Shown here: piece by piece, positions 48,299-57,353 of the stretch
Numbering within the stretch: position 1 is the first letter of the stretch
How the letters are laid out: the number at the start of each line of letters is the position of its first letter
Assembly: GCA_009379925.1 (NCBI GenBank)
Contig: WHSU01000001.1
Span: 124,001 to 188,000, forward strand
DNA from: Dehalococcoidia bacterium
GTDB lineage: Bacteria > Chloroflexota > Dehalococcoidia > UBA2979
Direction of reading: 5' to 3'
Length of the DNA stretch: 64,000 nucleotides
Program-made: the position numbers and the translations under genes
The notes under the pieces: model-generated
Seen by the model: the letters and a program-made list of their open reading frames with translations, nothing else
The model's database searches: none
Told to the model about the DNA's origin: nothing

Positions 48299-48987
48299 TC
48301 ACTGGTACGCCACCAGTCCGTCGTCCGCGGCGAGCGTCCACAGCAGGTCCTCCGCCGACGTCAGCGCGTCCGCGATCTCCGACGCGTGTCGAGCGCCGTT
48401 GAGAGTCCCAGCGGCGCGTGCCAACCGGCTTCGCGCAGCGCATCGAGGCCATCCACCGGCAGCGGAGGGGTCCGCACCGGCCAGCCGAAGGTCGCGCCAA
48501 GGTTCCGCGCGCCCAACGAGAGCAGCAACACGCCTTCGACCCGCCCGTCCAGAGCATCGGGGCCAAGCGGGGCGTCGTGGAGGTACTGCCGGTCGACGGC
48601 GAGCGACTCCTGCCTGTGCCGGTCGAAGTCCAGCCCGAACAGGCGCAGGGCCGCCTCGGAATACTCCTCGCGCACCTCAGGGCGGGTCAGGAACTCCGGG
48701 TAGAGTTCCGACATCGTCGTCGCGAAGCGGGAGGTCATCGCGACGATGAACGGCATCGCGAACCGGCGCGCGGCCGCCTCGTCAAGTTCGCCGAAGAGGC
48801 GCAGCGACGGCTCGTATCGACCGTAGACCAGGCTCGCCGCCTCGCCGCCCGCACAGACCAGCGAGACCAGCGCATTCCGCTGCAGTTCCTCCAGCTCGGT
48901 GCTCTCCAGGTAGTCCTCGACCGCTTCGGTCATCTCGTCGAAGACATCGAGTTCCAGGCGAACGCGCTCTTGCAAGCGGTCGTACAT
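48299..48987 (-). CDS. Helical protein of unknown function with probable frameshift
   Basis: A protein of about 229 residues, mostly alpha-helical (MYDRLQERVRLELDVFDEM at the start). GGGGGA lies seven bases before ATG 48987. The open frame ends at 48361 in a basic, atypical tail (TRRRSRTR), while another frame from about 48405 encodes a plausible continuation, ARHASEIADALTSAEDLLW, and stops at 48299. A one-base frameshift near 48405 would restore one gene. Family unknown. Confidence 0.55.
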
Positions 48988-49211
48988 ATGGCTGTCCCCC
49001 CTGCACGCCGAGACGACCGTCGAGGGGTGTCGCACCGCTGGCCGGTGAGCACGTTCACCGTACTCTCGTCCGGCAGCGGCGCCCCTTCGAGTCGCCGGTA
49101 CAGCGCGCGGGAGCAGCGCCGGCAGGCCGTCGAAGCGATGCCCTTCCCAGTCTACGGGCGGATGATAGCGGCGGGTGCAAGCGGGTACACTCGCGGCCTG
49201 AACAGGAGGCA

Positions 49212-49691
49212 GTGTTGCAGACAACCGAGGAAGTCCGGCAGGTCTTCGCCTTCGAGCGCTGGGCGAACGGCCAGGTGCTGGAGTCGCTCGAGAGCCTGCT
49301 GGAGCCGCCGCCCGAGTTGCTGGCGCTCGGCGGCCACCTGCTGGGCGCCGTCGACACCTGGCTCTCGCGCATCGAGGGCGTCGCACCGGAGGCGGGCCTG
49401 TGGGACACCGTGACGCTGGTGGACCTGCATCGACGCTCGGAGGATGTCGCGCGGCGCCTCGCGGACTTCCTGGAGGACCTGAGCAACGAGGACCTCGCGC
49501 GTGACGTCGTCTACCGCAACTCTCAGGGCGTCGAGCATGCGAACCGCACCGGAGACATCCTGCAGCACCTGGCGCTCCACGGCGCGGAGCACCGCGGTCA
49601 GATCTCGTTCGAAGTCGGGCGGCTGGGGGGCAAGTCGCGCGAGACCGAGTACCTGTGGTGGCTCCGGGAGCCGCCCGAGGGAGAGCAATGA
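49212..49691 (+). CDS. DinB family protein
   Basis: A 159-residue DinB/YfiT-like four-helix bundle. QHLALHGAEHRGQI near the end carries two of the metal-binding histidines; the first His is in LGGHLLGAVDTWL. DinB-type proteins include thiol-dependent transferases. AGGAGG ends three bases before GTG 49212 and five before TTG 49215, so TTG may be the true start. Its stop overlaps the ATG of the SIS gene (ATGA). It opens a five-gene unit. Confidence 0.9.
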   Translation: MLQTTEEVRQVFAFERWANGQVLESLESLLEPPPELLALGGHLLGAVDTWLSRIEGVAPEAGLWDTVTLVDLHRRSEDVARRLADFLEDLSNEDLARDVVYRNSQGVEHANRTGDILQHLALHGAEHRGQISFEVGRLGGKSRETEYLWWLREPPEGEQ

Positions 49692-50743
49692 CCGCCACCC
49701 GCTCCATCTCCGAGTACCGGCTCTACGGCGCCATCCGCAGCCAGCCGATGGAGCTGGACCGTCTGCTCAGTGCGCCCGAGCCCGTCGACGAGGCCGCCGA
49801 GGTGCTGGCGCGCGCGGACCGCGTCTTCACCATCGGTATCGGGACCTCCTCCAACGCCGCCAGCGTGGCGGCCAACCTCCTGAGCGCGGCGGGCCTCGAC
49901 GCCCGCGCCTGGTCGAGTGCGGACTTCGCTCTGTATCCGCCGGCGTTCCGCCCGACGGATGCCGCGGTCGTCTACACGCACACCGGACGCAAGCGCTTCT
50001 CGCGCGAAGCGCTCCGTCTGCTGGCCGAGCACGGTGTTGCCTCGGTGCTGCTCACCAGCACTGAGTCCGTCCTGACGGACGCGGACTACGCGCCCGGCAC
50101 CGTCGTCCTGCGCAGCGTGCCGCGCGACCCGTCCTCGATGTTCACGGTCTCCCACACGGCCGCCATGCTGCTGTCAGCGCGCATCGCGGAGGCGGTGCGG
50201 GACGGCAGCGTCGGGCCGCTCGCGCGCGTCCCGGCCGCCGTGGACGACGCGCTCAAGCTGGAACCACAGGTTGAGGCGCTGGCCCACGCATGGCAAGGAA
50301 AGCGGGCGATCATCGCGGTCGGCGCCGGGCCGCACGAGCCGAGCGCCCACGAGGCGCACATCAAGATCGCGGAGGCCGCGCGACGCGCCATTCGCTCCTA
50401 CGCCGTGGAGCAGTTCCTCCACGGGCCGCAGGTACAGGTGCACTCAGACGAGGCGTTGCTCATCTTCGCCGGCGACGGCCCCGGCCTCGACCGTTCGCGA
50501 CAGGCCGCCGAGTTCGCCCGCACGCTAGGCTGCGATGTCGCCTGGATCGCGCCCATCGACGGGCCCGCGGGCGCCTCGACGCTGCGCGTCGCGGACGTCG
50601 GCGAGTGGCTCGCCCCGATCGTCGAGGTCGTGCCGGCGCAGCTGCTGGCCGGGCACCTCGCGGCACTGGCCGGCGTCGATGGCGACAACTTCCGGATGGA
50701 CGAACCGGCCTTCCAGCGTGCGCGCGAGGCGCTCGAGCTGTAG
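49688..50743 (+). CDS. SIS-domain sugar isomerase-like protein
   Basis: A 351-residue protein with two SIS domains, like the isomerase half of GlmS or agaS-type sugar-phosphate proteins. The first domain has TIGIGTSSNAAS and VVYTHTGRKRFSREAL, where SxSGxT is expected; the second has IAVGAGPHEPSAHEAHIKI and EQFLHGPQVQVHSDEAL. No glutaminase domain is present. The substrate is probably a phosphorylated sugar. It is translationally coupled to the DinB gene. Confidence 0.85.
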   Translation: MTATRSISEYRLYGAIRSQPMELDRLLSAPEPVDEAAEVLARADRVFTIGIGTSSNAASVAANLLSAAGLDARAWSSADFALYPPAFRPTDAAVVYTHTGRKRFSREALRLLAEHGVASVLLTSTESVLTDADYAPGTVVLRSVPRDPSSMFTVSHTAAMLLSARIAEAVRDGSVGPLARVPAAVDDALKLEPQVEALAHAWQGKRAIIAVGAGPHEPSAHEAHIKIAEAARRAIRSYAVEQFLHGPQVQVHSDEALLIFAGDGPGLDRSRQAAEFARTLGCDVAWIAPIDGPAGASTLRVADVGEWLAPIVEVVPAQLLAGHLAALAGVDGDNFRMDEPAFQRAREALEL

Positions 50744-50755
50744 CACGGGCACCAG

Positions 50756-51406
50756 ATGTCACGCGAAGTCACCATCGAGAGCAGCCGCGGACCGATCGCC
50801 GGCCTCTACGACCCGCCTGCGGACGGGACGCGCGGCGCGGTGCTCATGGTCGGAGGCGCGGACGGCGGCTTCGAAGGCCCGGCCGAGGGGCTCTATCCGA
50901 CGCTCGCTCAGGATCTGGCTGGGGCAGGCATCGGCGCACTCCGCCTCGACTTCCGGCTGCACGTCTTCCCGAACGATGTCGCGGAGGGCACCTTCGACGC
51001 CATCGGCGGCCTGCGCTACCTCGCCGGGCAGGGGGTGGAACGCGTGGGCCTCGTGGGCCATTCGTTCGGCGGCGCGGTGGTCATCGAGGCGGGGTGGCAG
51101 GCGGGTAGCGCCGTCCAGGTCGCCTGCGTCGCTACGCTGGCTACACAGACGGCCGGCGCGCAACTCGTCGCAAACCTCGCGCCGGTGCCCCTGCTGCTGG
51201 TCCACGGCCTGGAGGACGCGCGCTTGTCGCCCGAGTGCTCGCGACTGCTCCACCAGATGGCGGGCGAGCCAAAGCGGCTCCGGCTCCTGGAGGGCGCCAC
51301 GCACAGCCTCCGGCAGCGCCGCGAGGAGGTCCGCCAGTTGCTCCTCGACTGGCTTCGCGAGCACCTCGATACGTCGGATGGCCTGATGAGCGGTGGCGAC
51401 CAATGA
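50756..51406 (+). CDS. Dienelactone hydrolase-like alpha/beta hydrolase
   Basis: A 216-residue hydrolase. VGLVGHSFGGAVVIEAG carries the nucleophile Ser, LVHGLEDARLSP the Asp, and EGATHSLRQRR the His. The short length and AVLMVGGADGGFEG start resemble dienelactone hydrolase relatives. It is 12 bases after the SIS gene stop, in the same unit. Confidence 0.9.
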   Translation: MSREVTIESSRGPIAGLYDPPADGTRGAVLMVGGADGGFEGPAEGLYPTLAQDLAGAGIGALRLDFRLHVFPNDVAEGTFDAIGGLRYLAGQGVERVGLVGHSFGGAVVIEAGWQAGSAVQVACVATLATQTAGAQLVANLAPVPLLLVHGLEDARLSPECSRLLHQMAGEPKRLRLLEGATHSLRQRREEVRQLLLDWLREHLDTSDGLMSGGDQ

Positions 51407-51422
51407 CGAATCTGGAGATGCG

Positions 51423-51839
51423 ATGCTCTACCTGTCGATCCTGACCTTGGACCGCGAGCGCGACCCGGAGCTGTGGGCCACCATCTGGCAGGGCCACGCT
51501 CCGCACACGCTGAAACTGCACGCCGCGTACAACCTGGGCGGCGACAAGCGTGTCTTCGTCTGGGAAGGCGAGTCGGCGGCCGACCTCCAGTTCATGGACC
51601 GCTTCAACGAGGTTGGCCAGCTGGAGACGGCCCCCGTGTTCGACCGCACCGAGGGCTGGCGGGACGCCTTCGCGGGCGACCTCGAGCGCTTCGCCTCGCG
51701 CATGGGTGAGCGCGCGACGACACCGGCAGGGGAGGCGGCGCTCGACCTGCGCCGCCGAGGCCTCGAGGCGCCCAACAGCCAGACCGCGCGCCGCCGCGCC
51801 CGCGAGTGGGTCGAGGAGCAGGAGTACGCGGACCAGTAG
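51423..51839 (+). CDS. Uncharacterised small protein
   Basis: A 138-residue cytosolic protein. The N-terminal 90 residues (MLYLSILTLDRERDPELWA, then FVWEGESAADLQFMDRF) look like a ferredoxin-like alpha/beta fold such as DUF3303 or EthD-type domains; the C-terminal part is Arg/Ala/Glu-rich helix. GGAG lies a few bases before ATG 51423; GTG 51393 is an alternative. It lies within the DinB-SIS unit. Confidence 0.65.
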   Translation: MLYLSILTLDRERDPELWATIWQGHAPHTLKLHAAYNLGGDKRVFVWEGESAADLQFMDRFNEVGQLETAPVFDRTEGWRDAFAGDLERFASRMGERATTPAGEAALDLRRRGLEAPNSQTARRRAREWVEEQEYADQ

Positions 51840-52264
51840 CGGCGACCGCTGGCTACTCCGGCACGCCGCTCGTCCCCAAGCTCGGTATCAAGCCGGGCCA
51901 CCGCCTCGCCATCCTCGGCGCCCCGGAAGACTTCGAGGCGACGCTCGAGCTGTCTGAGGGGGTCGAGATCCGCCACACCGCGCGCGGCAGCGCGGACGTC
52001 ATCCTGTGCTTCGTGACCAGTCGGGCGCGGCTCGCGCGCCGGATAGAGTCGCTCGGGCGCTCAGTCTGCCCGGATGGCGCAGTCTGGGTCGCATGGCCGA
52101 AGCGCGCCTCAGGTGTCCGCACGGACATGACCGAGGACGCCGTTCGCGACGCTGCTCTACCGCTGGGCCTCGTCGACAACAAGGTCTGCGCCATCGACGC
52201 GACGTGGTCCGGCCTGCGCCTCATGTGGCGGCGGGAGCGTCGCAGCCAACGACCCGACCGCTAA
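51806..52264 (+). CDS. DUF3052 family protein
   Basis: A protein of up to 152 residues resembling DUF3052. The signature TAGYSGTPLVPKLGIKPG and VWVAWPKRASGVRTDMTED, then NKVCAIDATWSGLRLMWR (seen as VCAIDATWSGLR), are family-typical. Homologues usually start just before TAGYSGTPL, but no standard start codon is there, so GTG 51806, overlapping the upstream gene by 34 bases, is used. Function unknown. It is the last gene of the unit before the terminator. Confidence 0.85.
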   Translation: MGRGAGVRGPVAATAGYSGTPLVPKLGIKPGHRLAILGAPEDFEATLELSEGVEIRHTARGSADVILCFVTSRARLARRIESLGRSVCPDGAVWVAWPKRASGVRTDMTEDAVRDAALPLGLVDNKVCAIDATWSGLRLMWRRERRSQRPDR

Positions 52265-52287
52265 CGAGGCAGCTCCTGAGTACCGAA

Positions 52288-52313
52288 GAGGCCCGGCATC
52301 GCTGCCGGGCCTC
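52288..52313. terminator. Terminator-like hairpin between convergent genes
   Basis: GAGGCCCGGCA pairs perfectly with TGCCGGGCCTC around the tetraloop TCGC, 24 bases after the DUF3052 stop and 25 bases beyond the end of the acyl-CoA dehydrogenase gene. It may stop transcription from both sides. No T-tract follows. Confidence 0.6.
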
Positions 52314-52337
52314 CGTGTATCGGTTTCGCCGCGAGCG

Positions 52338-53552
52338 CTACCCGCGAGGCAGCCCCAGGCCGCGCGTCGCGATCACGTTGCGCTGGATCTCCGAGGTACC
52401 CCCAGCGATCGTCGACGAGACGCTCGAGAGGTACATCGTGGCCCAGCGGCCGCGCATCGGCGTGTACTCCTCCGGACCGCCGCGCACCTGGCCGTACTGG
52501 CCCAGGAGCTTGGTGGCGGTGCGGGCGATGCGCTGGTTGAACTCCGTGGAGAACACCTTCGTCATCGACGCCTCGTAGTTCGGGATCAGGTTGCGCGCCT
52601 GCATCGAGATCACGCGCTGCGACAGGGTCTTCGCCACCGCGGCCTCGATGTAGCGGTCCGCGAACTCGCTCCGCGGGCTGTCCACGCGGTTCAGCCGCGA
52701 GCGCTCGGGCTGCTCGTCGCGCGTCTTCGTCAGGTTGTTCCGCAGGGCGTCCAGCATCTGCCGCTGCCCGATGGCGGAACCGATGGACGAGCGCTCGAAG
52801 TCGAGGTGCGTGGCGCCCACGTACCAGCCGCGGTTGATCTCGCCCACGGCGTTCTTTGCCGGGACCCGCACGTCCTCGAAGAAGACCTCGTTGAAACCAC
52901 GAGCGTCACTCATCTGCACCAGGGGCCGCACCGAGATGCCCGGGCTGTCCATGGGGAAGAGCAGGTAGGTGATGCCTCGGTGCTTGGGCGCCTCCGGGTC
53001 CGTGCGGACCAGCGCGAAGATCATGTTCGCCAGGTGGGCGCCGGAGGTCCAGATCTTCTGGCCGTTGATCACGAAGTCGTCACCGTCGCGGACGGCGCGC
53101 GTCTGCAGCGACGCCAGGTCCGAGCCGGAACCGGGCTCCGAGTAGCCCTGGCACCATCGAGTCTCCCCTCGCACCATGGGCGGGAGGAACTCCTTCTTCT
53201 GGTCGTCGGAACCGTGCACCATGATGGTGGAGCCGACGTCGGGGACACCCAGGCGCGGCGCCCGCGTCTCGGTGAAGGTCTCGTTGAGGATGAACTGCTC
53301 CATGGGGCTCAGGTTGGCGCCGCCGTACTCCTTCGGCCACGCCGGGGCGATCCAGCCCTTATCGACCAGCGCCTTGCGCCACTGCTTCGTGGCCTCCACG
53401 CGCTGCTCGTTGCGATCCGGGCCGTCCTCTTCCTGGAACCGGCCGACCTGGTCGGGCCGCGTCCGGATCTGCTCCGGGAGGTTCTGCTCAATAAACTGCT
53501 CCACCTCGCGGCGGAAGGTCGCCTGGTCTGCCGTGTCTGCGAAATCGACCAC
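52338..53552 (-). CDS. Acyl-CoA dehydrogenase family protein
   Basis: A 404-residue flavoprotein that oxidises acyl-CoA thioesters. WCQGYSEPGSGSDLASLQ is the FAD-binding signature, DDFVINGQKIWTSGAH the substrate-domain strand, and QYGQVRGG with TSEIQRNVIATRGLGLPRG the C-terminal FAD contacts. The catalytic Glu cannot be placed by eye. GTG 53552 is chosen because AAGGAGG lies five bases upstream. Substrate chain length unknown. It probably works with the enoyl-CoA hydratases nearby. Confidence 0.95.
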   Translation of the reverse strand: MVDFADTADQATFRREVEQFIEQNLPEQIRTRPDQVGRFQEEDGPDRNEQRVEATKQWRKALVDKGWIAPAWPKEYGGANLSPMEQFILNETFTETRAPRLGVPDVGSTIMVHGSDDQKKEFLPPMVRGETRWCQGYSEPGSGSDLASLQTRAVRDGDDFVINGQKIWTSGAHLANMIFALVRTDPEAPKHRGITYLLFPMDSPGISVRPLVQMSDARGFNEVFFEDVRVPAKNAVGEINRGWYVGATHLDFERSSIGSAIGQRQMLDALRNNLTKTRDEQPERSRLNRVDSPRSEFADRYIEAAVAKTLSQRVISMQARNLIPNYEASMTKVFSTEFNQRIARTATKLLGQYGQVRGGPEEYTPMRGRWATMYLSSVSSTIAGGTSEIQRNVIATRGLGLPRG

Positions 53553-53704
53553 TCGATCCTCCTTCTGGTGGCGGCGTCGGCTCTCGACCACTCACCTACA
53601 TCCTGCTGGCGTACGTGCCGCAGCGCGCGCGATTGTACTCTTAATGGCGCGCCACTTTCCAGTGCACGTCAACGTCACCCGTCGATGGCCGAGACATCCC
53701 CTCG

Positions 53705-54295
53705 ATGACTGAGCAGCCCCGAGGCGGCGAATCACCGCCGGCGCCGACCGGCGCCGAGGTGCTACGCACGTCCCGCCTCGACCTCTTGCCGCTCCCACTC
53801 GCGTTCGTCGAGGCCATCCTCGAGGGCGACCGAGCGTCCGCCGCGCGCGTCCTGGGCGTCGACCTGAACGGTTGGCCGGACGGTGCGGAGCTGGAGCGCG
53901 CCTTCCCCCTCTACCGCGAGGTGCTTTCCCTCGACCGCGGTGCGGCGGCATGGCACGGCCGGGCGGTGGTGTTGCGCGCGCAGGGGCTCGTCGCGGGGAG
54001 CGCGAACCTCAAGGGCCCGCCCAATTCACGAGGCGAGGTCGAGATCGGCTACGGCACGCAGCCCTCGCAGCGCGGGCGCGGCCTGGCGAAGGAGGCCGCG
54101 GCAGCCCTCGTCACCCGCGCCTTCCTCGACGCCCGCACGGACCGAGTCGTCGCCGTCATCGACCCGAGGAACATGGCTTCGATCCGCGTCGCTGAGTCCG
54201 CCGGGCTACGCGCGACAGGCGAACGCGTCACGAGGTACGGCGGCGACGAACGCCTGTGGGCCGTAACCCGCGAGGCGTATCAAGCATCGAGGTAG
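53705..54295 (+). CDS. GNAT family N-acetyltransferase
   Basis: A 196-residue GNAT of the RimJ/RimL type. TSRLDLLPLPLAFVEAIL is the usual first strand and helix, QRGRGLAKEA the acetyl-CoA loop, and DPRNMASIRVAESAGLRATG the C-terminal motif. The target amine is unknown. The first 15 residues are Pro/Gly-rich and extra. No strong ribosome site precedes the ATG. Confidence 0.9.
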   Translation: MTEQPRGGESPPAPTGAEVLRTSRLDLLPLPLAFVEAILEGDRASAARVLGVDLNGWPDGAELERAFPLYREVLSLDRGAAAWHGRAVVLRAQGLVAGSANLKGPPNSRGEVEIGYGTQPSQRGRGLAKEAAAALVTRAFLDARTDRVVAVIDPRNMASIRVAESAGLRATGERVTRYGGDERLWAVTREAYQASR

Positions 54296-54319
54296 ACGAG
54301 CGGCTGACAGGCACTCTTG

Positions 54320-54374
54320 TTCGTGGTGAGCCCGCCCCATTCGTGGTGAGCCCGTTCCGTTCGTGGTGAGCCCG
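54320..54374. repeat. Three tandem copies of TTCGTGGTGAGCCCG
   Basis: The 15-bp unit occurs at 54320, 54340 and 54360, exactly 20 bp apart, and the last copy continues TCGAACCA. It is related to the dispersed repeat at 44948 and 57269 and is located between two convergent genes. Confidence 0.85.
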
Positions 54375-54397
54375 TCGAACCACCCCTCTGACCGCCG

Positions 54398-55165
54398 CTA
54401 CCGCACCTTCCATTCCGGTGGGCGCTTCTCGCGGAACGCCGTGCGTCCCTCGGTTGCATCCTCCGTGGCGCCGGCGACGCGGCGCATGGTCTCGCCGAAC
54501 CGGATCGCGTCGACGAGCGGCAGGTCGAGGCCGCGGCGGGCGACCTCCTTCGTCGCGCGCACGGCGAGCGGGCCAGAGAGACAGAGGCGGTTGGCCAGCG
54601 CGCGGGCCTCCTCCATCAGGTCGTCGTGCTGCACGACCTTCCAGACGAGCCCCATCTCCTTCGCGCGCTCCGCGCTGATGCGCTCACCAATGAGCAGCAG
54701 CTCCATGGCGTCGTGCCAGTTGATCAGCCTCGGCATCCGCACCGCGCCCTGGATGGTGGGGACGCCGATGCGGACCTCCGGAAAGCCGAACTCGGCACGG
54801 TCGCTCGCGATCACGAAGTCGCAGGCGGCGACCAGCGTGAGCGCGAAGCCCAGCGCGTAGCCGTTGACCGCGGCGATGGTCGGTTTCCAGACCTCCATGC
54901 CACTCTCGAGCGAGGTGAGGCTGGGCAGCTCCCAGAACGAGCCGGACTGCTGCCCTCCGCGGTCTCGCAGGTCGGCGCCGGCGGAGAAGGCGCGCCCGGC
55001 GCCGGTCACGATGGCCACCCACGCCTCCTCGTCCGCGCGGAACTGCTCCCACGCCGCGTTGAGGTCCGCGCGTAGCTCCGAGTTGATCGCGTTCAGCGCC
55101 TCGGGCCGGTTGTAGGTGATCGTCGCGATGTGGCCATCGCGCTCGTAGAGGACCGTGTCGCCCAT
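54398..55165 (-). CDS. Enoyl-CoA hydratase/isomerase family protein
   Basis: A 255-residue crotonase-fold protein of standard length. ITYNRPEALNAINSEL, TGAGRAFSAGADLRD and AVNGYALGFALTLVAACDF are the usual CoA and oxyanion segments; GFPEVRIGVPTIQGAVRMPR holds one catalytic-position Glu (in seen segment FPEVRIGVP). ATG 55165 lacks a strong ribosome site but matches the family start; the frame continues open to 55216. Likely in fatty or aromatic acid breakdown. Confidence 0.93.
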   Translation of the reverse strand: MGDTVLYERDGHIATITYNRPEALNAINSELRADLNAAWEQFRADEEAWVAIVTGAGRAFSAGADLRDRGGQQSGSFWELPSLTSLESGMEVWKPTIAAVNGYALGFALTLVAACDFVIASDRAEFGFPEVRIGVPTIQGAVRMPRLINWHDAMELLLIGERISAERAKEMGLVWKVVQHDDLMEEARALANRLCLSGPLAVRATKEVARRGLDLPLVDAIRFGETMRRVAGATEDATEGRTAFREKRPPEWKVR

Positions 55166-55258
55166 GCCGTATGCCTCGTTCCCGTGCTGCCGTCGCGTGC
55201 GCGCGCACGGTAGCACGCGCTCCGTGGCGCTGCGGGAAGGCGGCCTGAGGGGCGACGG

Positions 55259-55528
55259 TCAGTAGATGAGGGCGCCGATGATCATCAGCGTGACGGCGCC
55301 AAGCACGCCGAAGGCCAGCGCGAAGTTGACGATCTGGTACAGACGGATCGAACGCATGCGTCGACGCTCCCGCGTTGCTGCGGCCTCTTCGGCGGACGGG
55401 GGAGGAGCGGGCGGCGGCGCGACGACATGGTGCCCCGCATGTGGCCCGCCGGAGAACGCGTGCGCCGCCGAGAACGCCGCCCAGAGCAGGACGACGGCGC
55501 CGACCACGAACGGAATCACTTCCAGCAT
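55259..55528 (-). CDS. Small two-TM membrane protein, unknown
   Basis: An 89-residue protein with a helix at each end (residues 3-22 and 66-88) and a His/Pro-rich middle (GGPHAGHHVVAPPPAPPP) followed by a basic segment RERRRMRSIR. The GHH cluster could bind metal; this is inference. GGGGAGGG precedes ATG 55528. It is divergent from the methyltransferase gene. Confidence 0.7.
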   Translation of the reverse strand: MLEVIPFVVGAVVLLWAAFSAAHAFSGGPHAGHHVVAPPPAPPPSAEEAAATRERRRMRSIRLYQIVNFALAFGVLGAVTLMIIGALIY

Positions 55529-55621
55529 GCGCCCTCCCCGCGGGGAGTCTCGCGCGAACGGCGACAAGGGACAAGCGCGCGTGCCCGCGTGCATGAGTCC
55601 AGCCACGGTCGCTAGGCTCTC

Positions 55622-56386
55622 ATGGTGTCCAGTACGAATCCCTACGACGACCCCCGCATTGCCGCCCTCTACGACCTCGAGAACCGGGGCGGTCCAGACA
55701 CCCGCTTCTACGTCGATCTCGCGGCGGAGCTGGCGGCCGCAAAGGTCGGCGACATCGGCTGCGGCACCGGCCTGCTGACATGCGAACTCGCCGGGCGCGG
55801 TAACGCCATGGTCGGCGTCGATCCGGCCGGCGCGATGCTCGATGTCGCGCGCGGCCGGCCGGAGGCCCATCTGGTGACGTGGATCCAGGGCGACGCGAGC
55901 CGGCTCGGCGCCGAGGACGCCGACCTCGTCATCATGACCGGCCACGCGGCGCAGGAGGTCCACGGCGACGAGGGCTGGGCGGCGACGCTCGCGGCGACGC
56001 GTCGGGCGCTGCGGCCCGGGGGCCACCTGGCGTTCGAGAGCCGCAACCCTCAGGCGCGCGGCTGGGAGGACTGGACGCCCGAGCGGACCCGAGCGCGCCT
56101 GGAGCACCCGGAACTCGGTGCGGTGGACATCTGGTACCGGCTGCTCGCCGTCGACGGTGATTTGGTGCGCTTCGAGGCGCACAACCGGTTCGCCTCCTCC
56201 GGGAAGGACCTCACCGTCGTCGGCGAGTTGCGCTTCCGGGCGCAGGCGGACATCGAACGGTCGCTGGCGACGGCCGGTTTCACGGTCCAGCGGGTCTTCG
56301 GCGACTGGGAGCGCGGGCCGGTGAACTCGCGCTCGCCCGAGTTGATCTTTCTGGCCGTCGCCAGCGAAGGGTCCCCTCCGACGTAG
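55622..56386 (+). CDS. Class I SAM-dependent methyltransferase
   Basis: A 254-residue methyltransferase. VGDIGCGTGLLTCELA is motif I, MVGVDPAGAMLDVAR the acidic loop, WIQGDASRLG motif II and RRALRPGGHLAFESRNP motif III. The start NPYDDPRIAALYDLEN resembles small-molecule methyltransferases. The acceptor is unknown. It stands alone. Confidence 0.93.
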   Translation: MVSSTNPYDDPRIAALYDLENRGGPDTRFYVDLAAELAAAKVGDIGCGTGLLTCELAGRGNAMVGVDPAGAMLDVARGRPEAHLVTWIQGDASRLGAEDADLVIMTGHAAQEVHGDEGWAATLAATRRALRPGGHLAFESRNPQARGWEDWTPERTRARLEHPELGAVDIWYRLLAVDGDLVRFEAHNRFASSGKDLTVVGELRFRAQADIERSLATAGFTVQRVFGDWERGPVNSRSPELIFLAVASEGSPPT

Positions 56387-56422
56387 GCGGCGCGGCTCAG
56401 ACCCTGACGAGCCTCGTGGCCG

Positions 56423-57232
56423 CTACCGGACAAACTCCTCCACGAGCCGCACGACGTGCTGCGGTTGCTCCAGCAACAGTTCGTGCGAGGCGTCCGGGAC
56501 CATCTCGCAGCGCGCGCCCGCGATCGCCCTCGTGAAGTCGTCCGAGTACGAGGGCGGCACGACCTTGTCGCTCGCACCCCACACCACGAGGGTGGGCGCC
56601 GCGATGCGATGGATGCGCTTGTCCAGACCGCGGTTCGGGATCGGCCAGAGGTACTTCGCCGCGGTGGCGAACGTCTTCATGCGCTCGATGTAGACCTGGA
56701 TCAGCGCCTGGCCCTCTTCGGACTCGGCACCGGACTCGGTGAGGCGTCGGAGGCCCGTGTCGCCCGCCTGCCGCGCGGCCGGGCCCTCCGGGTCCGCGAA
56801 GAAAGCCGCCGCCTGCTCGGGCGGCGTGCACGCGAAGAAGTCGAAGGTGGGCCGCTCGATGTCCCACAGCCCGAGCGGTGCGAGCAGCACCACCTGGCTG
56901 AAGCGCTGTGGCTGCGTCGCCGCCAGTTCCGCGGCGATCATGCCGCCCAGCGAGTGCCCGACCATGGGCGCTCCGTCCAGCCCGAGGGCATCGAGCAGGT
57001 CGAGGTACGCGTAGACCAGGTCGTGGACGTTGTCCAGCTCGTGCTGACTGGCGTCGCCGTAGCCGGGCGCCCGCGGCGCGATCACCCGATGCTGCTTCGA
57101 CAGCGCCTCCAGGGCGTCGTTCCAGTGCAGTCCACTCACGCCGTGGAGGAAAAGCAGCGGGTCGCCGCTCCCCTGCTCGATGACATCGATGGTGAAGCGC
57201 CCGTTCGCGACGGGGACCTGTGTTTCCTTCAT
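56423..57232 (-). CDS. Alpha/beta hydrolase
   Basis: A 269-residue hydrolase. LLFLHGVSGLHW is the oxyanion region, APMVGHSLGGMIAAELA has the nucleophile Ser, VVWGASDKVVPP the Asp, and PDASHELLLEQP the His. It resembles meta-cleavage product hydrolases and haloperoxidases; substrate unknown. GAGG lies five bases before ATG 57232. Confidence 0.93.
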   Translation of the reverse strand: MKETQVPVANGRFTIDVIEQGSGDPLLFLHGVSGLHWNDALEALSKQHRVIAPRAPGYGDASQHELDNVHDLVYAYLDLLDALGLDGAPMVGHSLGGMIAAELAATQPQRFSQVVLLAPLGLWDIERPTFDFFACTPPEQAAAFFADPEGPAARQAGDTGLRRLTESGAESEEGQALIQVYIERMKTFATAAKYLWPIPNRGLDKRIHRIAAPTLVVWGASDKVVPPSYSDDFTRAIAGARCEMVPDASHELLLEQPQHVVRLVEEFVR

Positions 57233-57268
57233 CGGAGCCTCTTCCTGCCGGTTCCGTCCCATGTCCCG

Positions 57269-57345
57269 TTCGTCGTGGGTCCTTCCGTTCGTAGTGAGCC
57301 TGTTGAACCAAGCTCCCCCGAGCCCTCGGGAGGCTCAGGGCGAAG
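57269..57345. repeat. Dispersed repeat, degenerate copies
   Basis: TTCGTCGTGGGTCC and TTCGTAGTGAGCCTGTTGAA, followed by GAGCCCTCGGGAGGCTC, are variants of the TTCGTGGTGAGCCCG family. They fill most of the gap between the hydrolase and LLM genes. No gene lies here. Confidence 0.6.
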
Positions 57346-57353
57346 GACCGCCC

